Below are positions 44,554 to 52,816 of a stretch of 64,000 nucleotides of DNA, piece after piece. The notes beneath the pieces were generated by a model. That model did not search any database and was not told the DNA's origin. It saw only the letters and a program-made list of their open reading frames with translations. Within the stretch, counting starts at the first letter, position 1, and each line of letters starts with the position of its first letter. The stretch comes from Haliea sp964022665 (lineage in GTDB: Bacteria > Pseudomonadota > Gammaproteobacteria > Pseudomonadales > Halieaceae). A program made the position numbers and the translations under genes. The stretch lies in the NCBI GenBank assembly GCA_964022665.1, contig CAXIDF010000011.1:62001-126000 (forward strand), given 5' to 3'.

Positions 44554-45857
44554 GGCTCTTCATCATTAACGGGGGACACCGGGGCTCGTTAAACTGATTT
44601 TGCGGAATCTGTTTAATGGAGAACACCCGATGTCCCACGCAGGATTAATACTAGGCCTTCCAGAACTGGAGGTCGAAAGCGTTGCTCGCAATGATGCGAT
44701 TTCTGTCTATGCTAAACCCAGGAAGCGGCCCTGCTGCCTGCACTGCCAGCATCCGAAAATCCGGATCAAGGCGACCTACCAGCGAACCCTGAAGCACACA
44801 CGTCAGGGGAATCAGCTGATCACCCTGTATCTCAAAGCACCGAAGTATCACTGCCCCCGCTGTGGTCGCTACTTCCGCCACCGATTCAAGGGCGTGCGGC
44901 CGCGCTATAGGGCTTCGGAAGCTTTCCGGCTCGAGGTCTTCGAGACCCACGACGGCGGCGTCACCCAGGCCAAACTGACGCGCACGCATGGCATCAGCGC
45001 GGCGACCACCGAACGCTGGTATCACGCACACTGCCAACGACGGGTATCCGAGATGTCGAATCGGCCCTGCCCCAAGGTCCTGGGCATCGACGAGCACTTC
45101 TTCACCCGCAAACGGGGCTTTGCCACCACCCTTGTCGATCTACGACGCAACAAGGTCTTTGATGTGCGCCTGGGGCGCTCCGAGGCCAGCTTGGACGGCT
45201 ATTTGCGGCGATTGCCGGGTAAGGACAATGTGAAACTCATCGTCATGGACCTGTCGGAAACCTACCGCAACATCGCTCGTCAGTACTTCCCGGGGGCCAC
45301 GATCGTCGCCGATCGGTTCCACGTTATTCGCCTGGTCAACCAGCACTTCCTGAACGCCTGGAAGGACGTGCACCCGGAGGGTCGCCGAAACCGAGGACTA
45401 CTGAGCCTCATGCGACGCCATGCCTGGCGCCTGAAACCAGAACAGCGCGAGAACCTGCAGCGCTACCTGAGCGACTATCCGGTCCTGGCAGCGCTCTACG
45501 GGGCCAGACAGCGCCTCAACACGCTGCTGCTACTCAAAAACCTCAAGAAGAAAACGGCGCAGAAGAAGTTGCCTGAGCTACTGGAGCTGATCGATCAGCT
45601 GCGTCAAAGCCCGCTGAGAAGGTTGGCCAAAACGCTGACGTCATGGCTTGAGCCGATCGTCATGATGTGGCGATTCAGCAAGAGCAACGGGCCCACTGAG
45701 GGGTTCCACACCAAGATGGAGATGATGACTCGACGAGCCTACGGGTTCAGAAACTTTGAGAACTATCGATTGAGGGTCTTAACCCACTGTGGCTGGGATG
45801 GCATCATCAATCGAGTTTAGTGAGAACCGGTCTATCCCCCGTTAATTGGGGAGAGCC
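44554..45857 (+). mobile_element. Complete ISL3-family insertion sequence, 1304 bp
   Basis: One transposase gene between 25-bp imperfect inverted repeats. The left one (44554-44578) and the right one (45833-45857, read inward) agree at 20 positions, sharing GGCTCT at the tip and ATTAACGGGGGA inside. The element is bounded by a perfect 8-bp direct repeat CAGGCAAC (44546-44553 and 45858-45865), the duplication length of ISL3 elements. It inserted 84 bp beyond the tmRNA 3' end, inside the putative island. Confidence 0.92.
44630..45820 (+). CDS. ISL3-family transposase
   Basis: A 396-residue transposase. The N-terminal zinc finger has paired CxxC motifs (CCLHCQHP and CPRCGRYF). An HTH-like region (THGISAATTERWYH) precedes the DDE core: LGIDEHFF, VMDLSETY and NGPTEGFHTKM. 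FRNFENYRLRV near the end is a family hallmark. GGAG lies before the ATG at 44630. It is intact and so possibly active. Transcription runs towards the tmRNA gene, which is on the opposite strand. Confidence 0.93.
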   Translation: MSHAGLILGLPELEVESVARNDAISVYAKPRKRPCCLHCQHPKIRIKATYQRTLKHTRQGNQLITLYLKAPKYHCPRCGRYFRHRFKGVRPRYRASEAFRLEVFETHDGGVTQAKLTRTHGISAATTERWYHAHCQRRVSEMSNRPCPKVLGIDEHFFTRKRGFATTLVDLRRNKVFDVRLGRSEASLDGYLRRLPGKDNVKLIVMDLSETYRNIARQYFPGATIVADRFHVIRLVNQHFLNAWKDVHPEGRRNRGLLSLMRRHAWRLKPEQRENLQRYLSDYPVLAALYGARQRLNTLLLLKNLKKKTAQKKLPELLELIDQLRQSPLRRLAKTLTSWLEPIVMMWRFSKSNGPTEGFHTKMEMMTRRAYGFRNFENYRLRVLTHCGWDGIINRV

Positions 45858-45935
45858 CAGGCAACCCGGGGCTTGTGGCCCTAAGGTGCTGGTTTGGTGG
45901 GGAATTGGTGGGTCTCCGTGGGTCTGGAGATCCCG

Positions 45936-45955
45936 GGAAGTTGGTGGAGGCGGCG
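45936..45955. repeat. att-like direct repeat at the tmRNA 3' end
   Basis: Matches 43025-43044 at 19 of 20 positions. It covers the last 14 nt of ssrA (including the CCA end at 45942-45944) and 6 nt downstream, so integration here would restore a functional tmRNA 3' end. Confidence 0.65.
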
Positions 45956-46333
45956 GGAGTTGAACCCGCGTCCGCCAGTACTCTGCCTTCGGCTCTACAT
46001 GCTTAGTTTCCGTTAATTAATTTAGCCTCATACAGCCCAACGGGCAGGACGTAATTGGCGAGCCTGAATAAGTTTTAGCAGTTCCACCTCAGGCGGGCTT
46101 CACAGCGATCCAGTTCTATATGACAGTCAGTAGCGCGGTACTGGCACCTTACTAAAGACCGCTAGGGCCGAAGCCACTAGTTGGTGCTTTCAGGGGCTGC
46201 TTACGCAGCCAGTTGGGCACCGTAGTTGTCGTCGTTGGCAACTAATAGTTTGCAGCTTTGGATTAACGTGATTGGCTACCATCACGGCATGCACCTCAGG
46301 GTTCGTTACCGTCGTCGAATCCGTATCGCCCCC
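45942..46333 (-). ncRNA. ssrA: tmRNA (transfer-messenger RNA)
   Basis: A 392-nt gene that rescues stalled ribosomes together with SmpB. The 5' end GGGGGCGATACGG and the 3' end with GTTCAACTCCCGCC and CCTCCACCA are the tRNA-like halves. The tag frame (46239 down to 46201) reads ANDDNYGAQLAA then TAA, starting at a GCC resume codon; E. coli has ANDENYALAA. The 3' CCA is encoded. Boundaries come from pairing the ends by eye, so a few nt of error is possible. smpB is ~7.5 kb away, separated by the Ldh and Bat-type genes. Confidence 0.95.
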
Positions 46334-46459
46334 AGTGTGACTCGCAATTGTACCTCAATTCCACAGTGTTAGACTGTAAATTCTGCAGAAGTTCCCATGG
46401 GATGGCTTACCCGGTTTCGGGTGGGCCGCCTGCCAAACCTTTGAATACAGGAGCCTGAC

Positions 46460-47524
46460 ATGTCTGTGCGTTACGCTCACACCGACCTCCATTCTTTCAG
46501 CCAGCGTCTGTTCGAGGCCGCAGGCCTGCCCGCTGAGCGCGCGGCGGTTATGGCCGAGGTACTGCTGGAAGCAGACCTCATGGGCTTCACCACCCACGGT
46601 ATGCAACGGGTGGCGCACAATGTGCGCTGGCTGATGGAGGGCGCAAGCCGCTGTGGCGGCGATCCCACGGTGTTGGTGGACAAAGGCGCCCTGTTCAACT
46701 GGGACGCCGCTTTCCTGCCGGGCCCCTGGGTGGTGAGTCACGCGGTGGACGCGGCGCTGGCGCGGGTGCCGGAATATGGGGTGGTGACGGCAACGTTGCG
46801 CCGCAGCCAACACATAGCATGTCTTGCGGCTTATCTGCCGCGCGTTATTGAGGCGGGGTATCTGGGTATCCTCACCTGTTCCACGCCTGCGGAGCACACG
46901 GTAAGCCCCTTTGGCGGCCTCACGCCGGTCTTCTCCGCCAATCCGCTGGCCATGGGGGCTCCCGGCCAGGAGTACCCGCTGCTGTTTGATATCAGCATGT
47001 CGGTGACCGCCGGCGGCTACGTGGCGCGCGCCGCGCGTGAGGGCGAGCGCCTGCCCGAGCCCTGCCTGAAAGACGCTGCCGGAAATGTAACGGATGACCC
47101 GTCTGCATTGGAGGGCCCGCCGCGCGGCAGCATCATGCCCATTGGCGGTGCTCAGCATGGCTACAAGGGCGCGGCACTTTCTGCGGCAACGGAAGTGCTA
47201 AGTATGGCGCTGGGCGGCTACGGGCGCGCGGATGCGGAGGCCGCGGGCGACGGTGAGGCCAATTCAGTGTACCTGCAGATTATAGACCCTGCGGCGTTCG
47301 GTTCCCTGGCCACGTTCAAGGAGCAACTGCATGCGCTGCAGTATCTGGTGACGGCGAGCGAGGTGCCCGAGGGGGCGCCGCCGGTGCGTTTCCCGGGTCA
47401 GCGAGCCTGGCAGCGACGCAGCGAACAGCTGGCTGGCGGCGTGGCGCTCTATCCGAGCATCATGGAAGATCTGGCGCCACTGGCGCGGCAGTTGGAGGTC
47501 ACCCAGCCCGTGCCGCTGGGCTGA
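46460..47524 (+). CDS. Malate/L-lactate/ureidoglycolate dehydrogenase family (Ldh_2)
   Basis: A 354-residue NAD(P)-dependent oxidoreductase of the Ldh_2 family, a fold distinct from classical MDH/LDH. Family marks include the N-terminal helical region (ADLMGFTTHGMQR), the central region with PFGGLTPVFSANPLAMGAP, and GGAQHGYKGAALS. The usual family sequence around the catalytic His (SSHFGAxG) reads SQHIACLAAY here, which may alter specificity. AGGAGCCTGAC precedes the ATG. The substrate is not readable. It is convergent with the BatD-like gene, 3 bp apart. Confidence 0.88.
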   Translation: MSVRYAHTDLHSFSQRLFEAAGLPAERAAVMAEVLLEADLMGFTTHGMQRVAHNVRWLMEGASRCGGDPTVLVDKGALFNWDAAFLPGPWVVSHAVDAALARVPEYGVVTATLRRSQHIACLAAYLPRVIEAGYLGILTCSTPAEHTVSPFGGLTPVFSANPLAMGAPGQEYPLLFDISMSVTAGGYVARAAREGERLPEPCLKDAAGNVTDDPSALEGPPRGSIMPIGGAQHGYKGAALSAATEVLSMALGGYGRADAEAAGDGEANSVYLQIIDPAAFGSLATFKEQLHALQYLVTASEVPEGAPPVRFPGQRAWQRRSEQLAGGVALYPSIMEDLAPLARQLEVTQPVPLG

Positions 47525-47527
47525 CGC

Positions 47528-48790
47528 TCAGGGGTTCAACGGCGGCAGTGCCGGCGCTGCGCGTGCGCGCCGGGCCTTATGGTACTGCTGCCGCGCGCTC
47601 CGCAGCTCCCGGGCCAGTGCGCTGCCGGCGGGTGCCGCTTTTCCTTGGCCGAACAGGGCAGTGCCCAGGTTGTCGAGGGCGCTGGCGAGCTCGGTGTTCC
47701 CGTAACGCAGCGCGAACGCCCGGCTTGGCATGGGCGGCTGCAAATGCTCGCTCCAAACCAGCAACGCGCGGTAGGCCGCGACGTTGTCGTTGGCCCGCAG
47801 GGCGTGCTGCAGCACCTTGAAGGCATGGGCTTCGCTCGCTAGCTGGTGCTTGCGCCAGGTTTGCCAGGCGGGCTGCAGCAGCCGTCGCCACACTCGCCAG
47901 AGGGCGCCAAACAACAGGCCGGCCAGAGCGACTGCGACGAGCGACCGCCAGCTCAATTCCTTGCCACTGACATCAGCGGCTGAGCTGTCCGCTGGAGCGG
48001 GGCCGCTTACCCTGAACCTGGCGCCCTCGGCGGTCACCTGTTCCACGGCGCCACGCTCGGTATTCCAGTAGCTCAGGGTGACCGGCGGGACCTCAAATTC
48101 TCCGCCCGCTTCGAATACCAATGTGAGCTTCTCGCTGCGCGTGGCGGGTGGGCCATCGGCTGTACGCGCGCGGTCCGCATACACGGCGGCGCCCTCAAAG
48201 CGCAGGGCGGGTGCCAGCGGGGGCAGGAAGATGGCGGGCAAACCGTCCAGTTCGGCCCGGTATTCCAGGGTGACAGCATCGCCACTAGCCAGACTGCCAG
48301 TGTCGCCACTGATGTTCACACTCAACCGCAATGCCGACCCCGCCAGATAAGGCGAGAGTGTCTCGGCGCCCGCAGGGACCACGGCGCTGAAGCGTACAGA
48401 GGGCAGTGGCACCGTCGTGCGGGTGGGTGCGGCGCCGGGGTTGGCATAACTGACACCCAGCTCGGCACCGTCAATGCGGTAGTCGGCGGCTTGCAACGGA
48501 TAAATGCGGAAGCTGCGCACTATGCCCGACCAGTTTTCACCGTTGATTGTGCGGCTGGTGGGGAAGGAGCTGTCCGGGGGGCGTTGGGTGACAGTGTTGG
48601 CCAGCTCGAAATCCGGATAGGCAGGCGGCTGCGCAAACCAGGTAGGTACCAGCACGGTTACCTGGAGTTCCAGCGCTTCGCCCACCCGCACCTGTTCCGG
48701 GGTAACCGTCACTTCCACCACGGGCTGTACCTGGGCAAAACCATTGACGCTCAGCAGAGCGAGCCAGCACGCGGCGAGCAGACGTTTCAC
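47528..48790 (-). CDS. BatD-like exported membrane protein
   Basis: A 420-residue protein, last gene of a MoxR/Bat-type operon. Signal peptide ends SVNGFAQ; beta-sandwich repeats (~25-290) follow, then a membrane helix (~300-320, LVAVALAGLLFGALW) and a cytoplasmic helical tail. Layout matches BatD ('oxygen tolerance') proteins. The GTG at 48790 forms a GTGA overlap with the preceding stop and has GGAGG upstream, deciding the start. In Bacteroides the Bat proteins relate to aerotolerance; the role in proteobacteria is unclear. Confidence 0.82.
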   Translation of the reverse strand: MKRLLAACWLALLSVNGFAQVQPVVEVTVTPEQVRVGEALELQVTVLVPTWFAQPPAYPDFELANTVTQRPPDSSFPTSRTINGENWSGIVRSFRIYPLQAADYRIDGAELGVSYANPGAAPTRTTVPLPSVRFSAVVPAGAETLSPYLAGSALRLSVNISGDTGSLASGDAVTLEYRAELDGLPAIFLPPLAPALRFEGAAVYADRARTADGPPATRSEKLTLVFEAGGEFEVPPVTLSYWNTERGAVEQVTAEGARFRVSGPAPADSSAADVSGKELSWRSLVAVALAGLLFGALWRVWRRLLQPAWQTWRKHQLASEAHAFKVLQHALRANDNVAAYRALLVWSEHLQPPMPSRAFALRYGNTELASALDNLGTALFGQGKAAPAGSALARELRSARQQYHKARRARAAPALPPLNP

Positions 48791-49443
48791 GGTGCCTCCC
48801 TCCGGCTCTGCTCCAGTGCGAAGCGGGTGCGCAGGAAGTCGGCGGTGTCGGTGTTTACCGAGCGCATCCATTTTTCGGCGGATTCAAGTCCGATGGTGCT
48901 GTCCCGGGTGATTTCCATTTCGCGGCCGCGTTCATCCTCGTTGTCGAATACGTAGTCGTCGGCGCTGAGCTCGGATTCGTCCTCGGTGTCGCTGTCTTCG
49001 CGCAGTTGCTCAATGTAGTTGGAAATATACCGCGCCAGGGCGAGGTTATCGGCAGCTTCTTGCCAGCCCGGCGCCGCGGCGACTGCCAGTTCGAAGGCGC
49101 GGATGGCATTGCGGTAGTCACGTGCTTTTATCAGGGCGTTGCCGCGGTTGTAGAAGCCGGTGGCGTCCGCAACGCGTGCAAAGAGCTCTGCGGACTGTTC
49201 GTATTGCCCGGCGGTATAGGCCGCCGTGGCTTTCCGGGCCGGGCTTTCGAAACGTTCGAGTGCGCTTTGCCAGTCGTTTCGGTTCATCGCCAATTGGGCC
49301 TGCTGGTCGCGGGTCAGCCACAGGTCGGCGAAGGTGGCTTCACGGCTGGCCAGCCAGGCAAGGGTTAGCAGCGCAAGGAGCGTCGCCAGCGCCAGCTGCA
49401 GGGGCATTCGCTGCCACCAGCGCGTGTGTGCACTGCGGCTCAT
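48787..49443 (-). CDS. TPR-containing membrane protein (BatC-like)
   Basis: A 218-residue protein with one N-terminal helix (~14-34) and TPR repeats at ~80-150 (FYNRGNALIKARDYRNAIRAFELAVAAAP is the clearest unit, described here by its ends only in part). An acidic linker (DTEDESELSADDYVF) and a basic tail follow. The ATG at 49443 overlaps the upstream stop as ATGA. By analogy with Bat operons the TPR part faces the periplasm and scaffolds the VWA proteins (inference). Confidence 0.82.
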   Translation of the reverse strand: MSRSAHTRWWQRMPLQLALATLLALLTLAWLASREATFADLWLTRDQQAQLAMNRNDWQSALERFESPARKATAAYTAGQYEQSAELFARVADATGFYNRGNALIKARDYRNAIRAFELAVAAAPGWQEAADNLALARYISNYIEQLREDSDTEDESELSADDYVFDNEDERGREMEITRDSTIGLESAEKWMRSVNTDTADFLRTRFALEQSRREAP

Positions 49444-50423
49444 CGCAACACCCAGCCACGTCGAAAGCCGTAGAGCACCAGCAGCAGGGCGGGCCACAGT
49501 AACAACCAGCCTTCGTCGTGCCATTCAGCGTCGGGGTCATCTGCCAGTAACAGATTGGATTCGATCAGGCGCAGCAAGTGGCGTATGTCACCGTCACCGG
49601 GCTCGCTGCGCACCACGGTGATGCCGGTTTCGCGGCTTACCCGGGCCAGCAGCTCACCGTCGATGACGGTTTCCAGGGCGCCGCCAGCGGGCCCAAGCAC
49701 GGGTTTGCCATCCGGCAGCAACGCCACACCACCGGCATCGGTGCCCACGACCAGTGCGGCCACCGCCGGCGCTGCCGGGTTGGCCGTGAAGCTGGCCAGA
49801 GCGGGGATATCCGCGCTGTCAAAGCCATCGCCAATGAAGAGCAGGGTGCTGATTTGGGCGCTCTCGCCGAGGAGGTCCAGTGCCAGCGGCAGCGCTGCCG
49901 CGCTGTTGGTGCCGTCGCGGGGCATGATGGCCGGGTCCAGGCTTTCCAGAAAGCCAGACAGAATCGCGCTGTCGGTGGTGGGGGGCACCACGATATGCGC
50001 GGAGCCGGCATACACAATCAGTGCCGTCCGCGCACCGGTGCGCGCGGCCACCAGGTCCAGTGCCTTGAAGCGGGCGCGCTCCAGCCTGCTGGGTGTCAGG
50101 TCGTTGCTGCGCATGGAGTTTGTGACCTCCATGGCGATAACCAGCGGCGCTGTCTCCTCGAACCAGGGCGCTACCTGCTGGCGCCAGGCGGGGCCCGCAG
50201 CGGCGAGGGCCAGCAGTAGGAGTGCGATGGCGAAGCTGTCCAGGGCCGTAACGCGTGTGTGGGTGGTGTGCTCAATGGTGAGCGCGCTGCGCAGGTGCGG
50301 TGCAACCAGATTGCCGAATGGCTGCTCGGGGCTGCGGCGGCTGCGCAGCAGCCACCAGATGCCTGCCACGGCGGGTGCCGCAAGCAACCAGAGGGGGCGC
50401 AGGAAATGCAGGTGCTCAATCAT
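49440..50423 (-). CDS. VWA-domain membrane protein (BatB-like), altered MIDAS
   Basis: A 327-residue protein with helices at ~8-25 and ~62-80, a von Willebrand A domain (~90-290) and a C-terminal helix (~305-322). The metal site normally reads DxSxS; here it is EVTNS in VIAMEVTNSM, so Asp is replaced by Glu and the first Ser by Thr. The partner BatA-like protein keeps DLSGS. Metal binding may be changed or lost. The ATG at 50423 overlaps the stop of the preceding gene as ATGA. Confidence 0.85.
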   Translation of the reverse strand: MIEHLHFLRPLWLLAAPAVAGIWWLLRSRRSPEQPFGNLVAPHLRSALTIEHTTHTRVTALDSFAIALLLLALAAAGPAWRQQVAPWFEETAPLVIAMEVTNSMRSNDLTPSRLERARFKALDLVAARTGARTALIVYAGSAHIVVPPTTDSAILSGFLESLDPAIMPRDGTNSAAALPLALDLLGESAQISTLLFIGDGFDSADIPALASFTANPAAPAVAALVVGTDAGGVALLPDGKPVLGPAGGALETVIDGELLARVSRETGITVVRSEPGDGDIRHLLRLIESNLLLADDPDAEWHDEGWLLLWPALLLVLYGFRRGWVLR

Positions 50424-51400
50424 GCGCTGTGCCTCTGCCGGTTAAACAGCAGGATGGCCAGTGCCGCGAGGCCGAGGAGCAGGGCAGCGCCTGCAGGCCA
50501 GGCTACCAGCGAATACCGCGGTCGCCAGGATTCGGTGATGACCTCGGCGGCAGTGGCTTCATCAATGCGCTGGTACACCGCAGCCAGCGCAGATTCGTCT
50601 TCGGCGTTGAAGAATTCCCCTCCTGTGCGCTCGGCGATCTCTGCCAGCAAGCCAAAGTCGACCCGGTCTTCTCCCGTGGCCTGGGGGTCGCCGATGCCGA
50701 TAGTGTAAATTTCCAGGCCGTTGCGCGCGGCAATGGCAGCGGCGTTGATGGGTGTCATGCGGCTGGCGGTGTCGTTGCCGTCGGTGAGCAGAATGAGAAT
50801 GCGCTCATCCAGAGTGCTCGACTCGAAAGCGTGTATGGCGAGGCCGATGGCATCGCCCAGCGCAGTCTGTGGCCCGGCCATGGCCACCGCCATCAGGTCC
50901 ACCAGTTGACTTGCCGTGGCCAGGTCGCGGGTGAAAGGCAGCTGTATATAGGCTTTGTCGCCGAATACGATCAGTCCTACGCGGTCGGCCTGGCGGGCGG
51001 CAATGAAGTTGGTCACCACTTGCTGCACGGCCTGGTGGCGGGAGATGGGCTCGCCATCGAGACCGGGGAAATCGCGGTAGTCCATTGAGCCGGAGAGGTC
51101 GATTGCGAGCATGATGTCGCGGGCAACCTCCGTGCGCACAATCGGCTCGCCCACCCAGGTGGGGCGCATCAGGGCCAGTACCAGCAACAACCAGGTCAGC
51201 CAGAGTACAAGGGCCTGCAGGCGCCTGCGGCGGCGGACAACGGCACCCGTGCCCGGCTCCACGCCGGAGGCGGCCACGATGTCGGCAAAAAAGGGTACCC
51301 GCAGTGCGTTGGCGCGCTCCCGGTGTGGCGGCAGGCCCCACCAGAGCAGCAGGGGCAGGGGCAGGGCCAGCGCGCCCCAGCCGAAGGCCAGCTCAAGCAC
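50420..51400 (-). CDS. VWA-domain membrane protein (BatA-like)
   Basis: A 326-residue protein: helices at ~5-25 and ~55-75, a VWA domain (~85-290) with intact MIDAS DLSGSM, and a terminal helix (~300-320). VGLIVFGDKAYIQLPFT and LLTDGNDTAS are typical BatA sequences. The GTG at 51400 is preferred over an upstream TTG: AGGTG is just before it and it overlaps the DUF4381 stop by 8 bp. Together with the next VWA protein it likely forms a membrane complex served by the MoxR ATPase. Confidence 0.88.
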   Translation of the reverse strand: MLELAFGWGALALPLPLLLWWGLPPHRERANALRVPFFADIVAASGVEPGTGAVVRRRRRLQALVLWLTWLLLVLALMRPTWVGEPIVRTEVARDIMLAIDLSGSMDYRDFPGLDGEPISRHQAVQQVVTNFIAARQADRVGLIVFGDKAYIQLPFTRDLATASQLVDLMAVAMAGPQTALGDAIGLAIHAFESSTLDERILILLTDGNDTASRMTPINAAAIAARNGLEIYTIGIGDPQATGEDRVDFGLLAEIAERTGGEFFNAEDESALAAVYQRIDEATAAEVITESWRPRYSLVAWPAGAALLLGLAALAILLFNRQRHSA

Positions 51401-51863
51401 GGTGCACCTCAATCCAGCGACGTGCGGCAGCGATCAGCTGGGGGTCGCTGACTGGAGGGACGTAGGCGGCTTGCGCCAGCGCGGTTGCGGCGGCCTGCAC
51501 CTCGGGGTCGTTGCCGCTGCTGCGGCAGAGGAAATCCGCCCAGGCGCTTCCTTGCAGGGCGGCGACTTCATGGCGTGGATAGGCCCCCAGCGCGGTGCGT
51601 TTCAGCAGTACGGCAACGGCCTGGCTGGCGGCGGCCTCCTGCCGCGCCAGCGCATCCAGTGCATGCAGCGCTTCGCGCCGGTAACGGTTGGCCCGGTAGG
51701 ATGCCACCCGGTGCACAAGCGCAATCAGGCCGAGCGCAAGCAGCCAGCCCGCCAGAACCCACCAGCCGTTGGTGGCGGGCAGCAGGGGCACGGGTTCCGG
51801 AGGCACGATGTCGTGCAGTAGGTCGATAAGTTGCGACAGCGATAGCCCGTCGTACTGGCTCAT
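51393..51863 (-). CDS. DUF4381 membrane protein
   Basis: A 156-residue protein of the DUF4381 family, usually found between DUF58 and VWA genes in proteobacterial MoxR operons. A single helix (~34-50, WWVLAGWLLALGLIALV) follows a Pro-rich start (IVPPEPVPLLPATNGW). Cytoplasmic part is helical with the conserved WADFLCRS segment. Function is unknown. The ATG at 51863 overlaps the DUF58 stop as ATGA. Confidence 0.85.
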   Translation of the reverse strand: MSQYDGLSLSQLIDLLHDIVPPEPVPLLPATNGWWVLAGWLLALGLIALVHRVASYRANRYRREALHALDALARQEAAASQAVAVLLKRTALGAYPRHEVAALQGSAWADFLCRSSGNDPEVQAAATALAQAAYVPPVSDPQLIAAARRWIEVHRA

Positions 51864-52804
51864 GCGCGGCTCCTGGTGGGGCGCCGCTGATCCAGTAGCT
51901 GGCGGATCTGGGGCAGTGTACTGTGCGCGGCATTCAGGGGCAGAACCGACAGGTTGATTTCGCGCTGCCAGTTGCGGATGGTCTGTAGCCGCTGGCGAGT
52001 GAAGCCCCCCACGGCTTGCAGTGTGGCACTGTGGCTGAGGTCGATTTCCGCCTGCAAATGGCCATCGCCAAGTACCGTGGGCTCTCCCTGCGCCAGACCC
52101 TGCTCGGCCAGCGGGTCGTGCACCAGCATCAGCAACACATCGTTGTGCGCGGCAATGGTGGACAGGCGCTTGCGCGTGGTTTCATTGGCCCCGGCAAAGT
52201 CACTCAATATCACCACGAGATGGTCGTGGCGGGCCAGCCGCGCCACCGGCCGCAGCACATCGTTCAGGCGCTCGGCGCTTTCGTCCACGCGCTTTGCCGC
52301 GTGCAGTGCGCCGTTGTAGTTGGCCATGGCCTGCAGCAGCGCGAACACGGTGCGCCGGCTACGGCGCGGTGCAAACTCCGTTTGCGTGCTGTCATCGAAC
52401 ACAATGCCGCCCACGCGATCCCCGGCGCCCAGCACGCCGAAGGCGGCAATGGCGGCGGCCTCCACTGCGGTGACCGATTTCATGTTGAGGGTCGAGCCGA
52501 AAAACATCGACATGCGCTGGTCAACCACCAGCAGTGCAGGGCGGTCGCGTTCCTCGGTGTACACCCGCACATGGGGCGAGCCCGTGCGCGCGGTGGCCTT
52601 CCAGTCGATTGAGCGCACGTCATCGCCGGGCAGGTAGTCGCGCATTTCCTCGAAGTTGAGACCACGTCCGCGCAGGCGCGAGGCGTGTTGGCCATTGAGC
52701 ACACTGCGCGCAGGCTGGCGCGGCAGGAAACTGAGTTGTTCCGCAGCGCCCTGCAGGTTGCGCAAGTGCTCGAGAGAGACGTGGATGCGTGGGTCGTCGC
52801 GCAT
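51860..52804 (-). CDS. DUF58 protein
   Basis: A 314-residue DUF58 protein, related to VWA domains. The family signature is near the start: RLRGRGLNFEEMRDYLPGDD and RSIDWKATART. RPALLVVDQRMSMFFGS corresponds to the degenerate MIDAS strand. No membrane helix, so it is cytoplasmic. It follows the MoxR gene by 12 bp and precedes DUF4381 with an ATGA overlap. In other operons DUF58 partners MoxR; its activity is not known. Confidence 0.9.
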   Translation of the reverse strand: MRDDPRIHVSLEHLRNLQGAAEQLSFLPRQPARSVLNGQHASRLRGRGLNFEEMRDYLPGDDVRSIDWKATARTGSPHVRVYTEERDRPALLVVDQRMSMFFGSTLNMKSVTAVEAAAIAAFGVLGAGDRVGGIVFDDSTQTEFAPRRSRRTVFALLQAMANYNGALHAAKRVDESAERLNDVLRPVARLARHDHLVVILSDFAGANETTRKRLSTIAAHNDVLLMLVHDPLAEQGLAQGEPTVLGDGHLQAEIDLSHSATLQAVGGFTRQRLQTIRNWQREINLSVLPLNAAHSTLPQIRQLLDQRRPTRSRA

Positions 52805-52816
52805 GGCGGGGCGCCG

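Noticed and set aside
45866..45941. Possible tmRNA terminator downstream of the 3' CCA
   Set aside because: A 5-bp stem (TCTCC/GGAGA) can be drawn but lacks a T run and is too weak to call.
43032..45955. CRISPR or tandem-repeat array around the repeated GGTGGAGGCGGCG
   Set aside because: Only two copies exist, 2.9 kb apart, and one lies within ssrA, so an attachment-site origin fits better.
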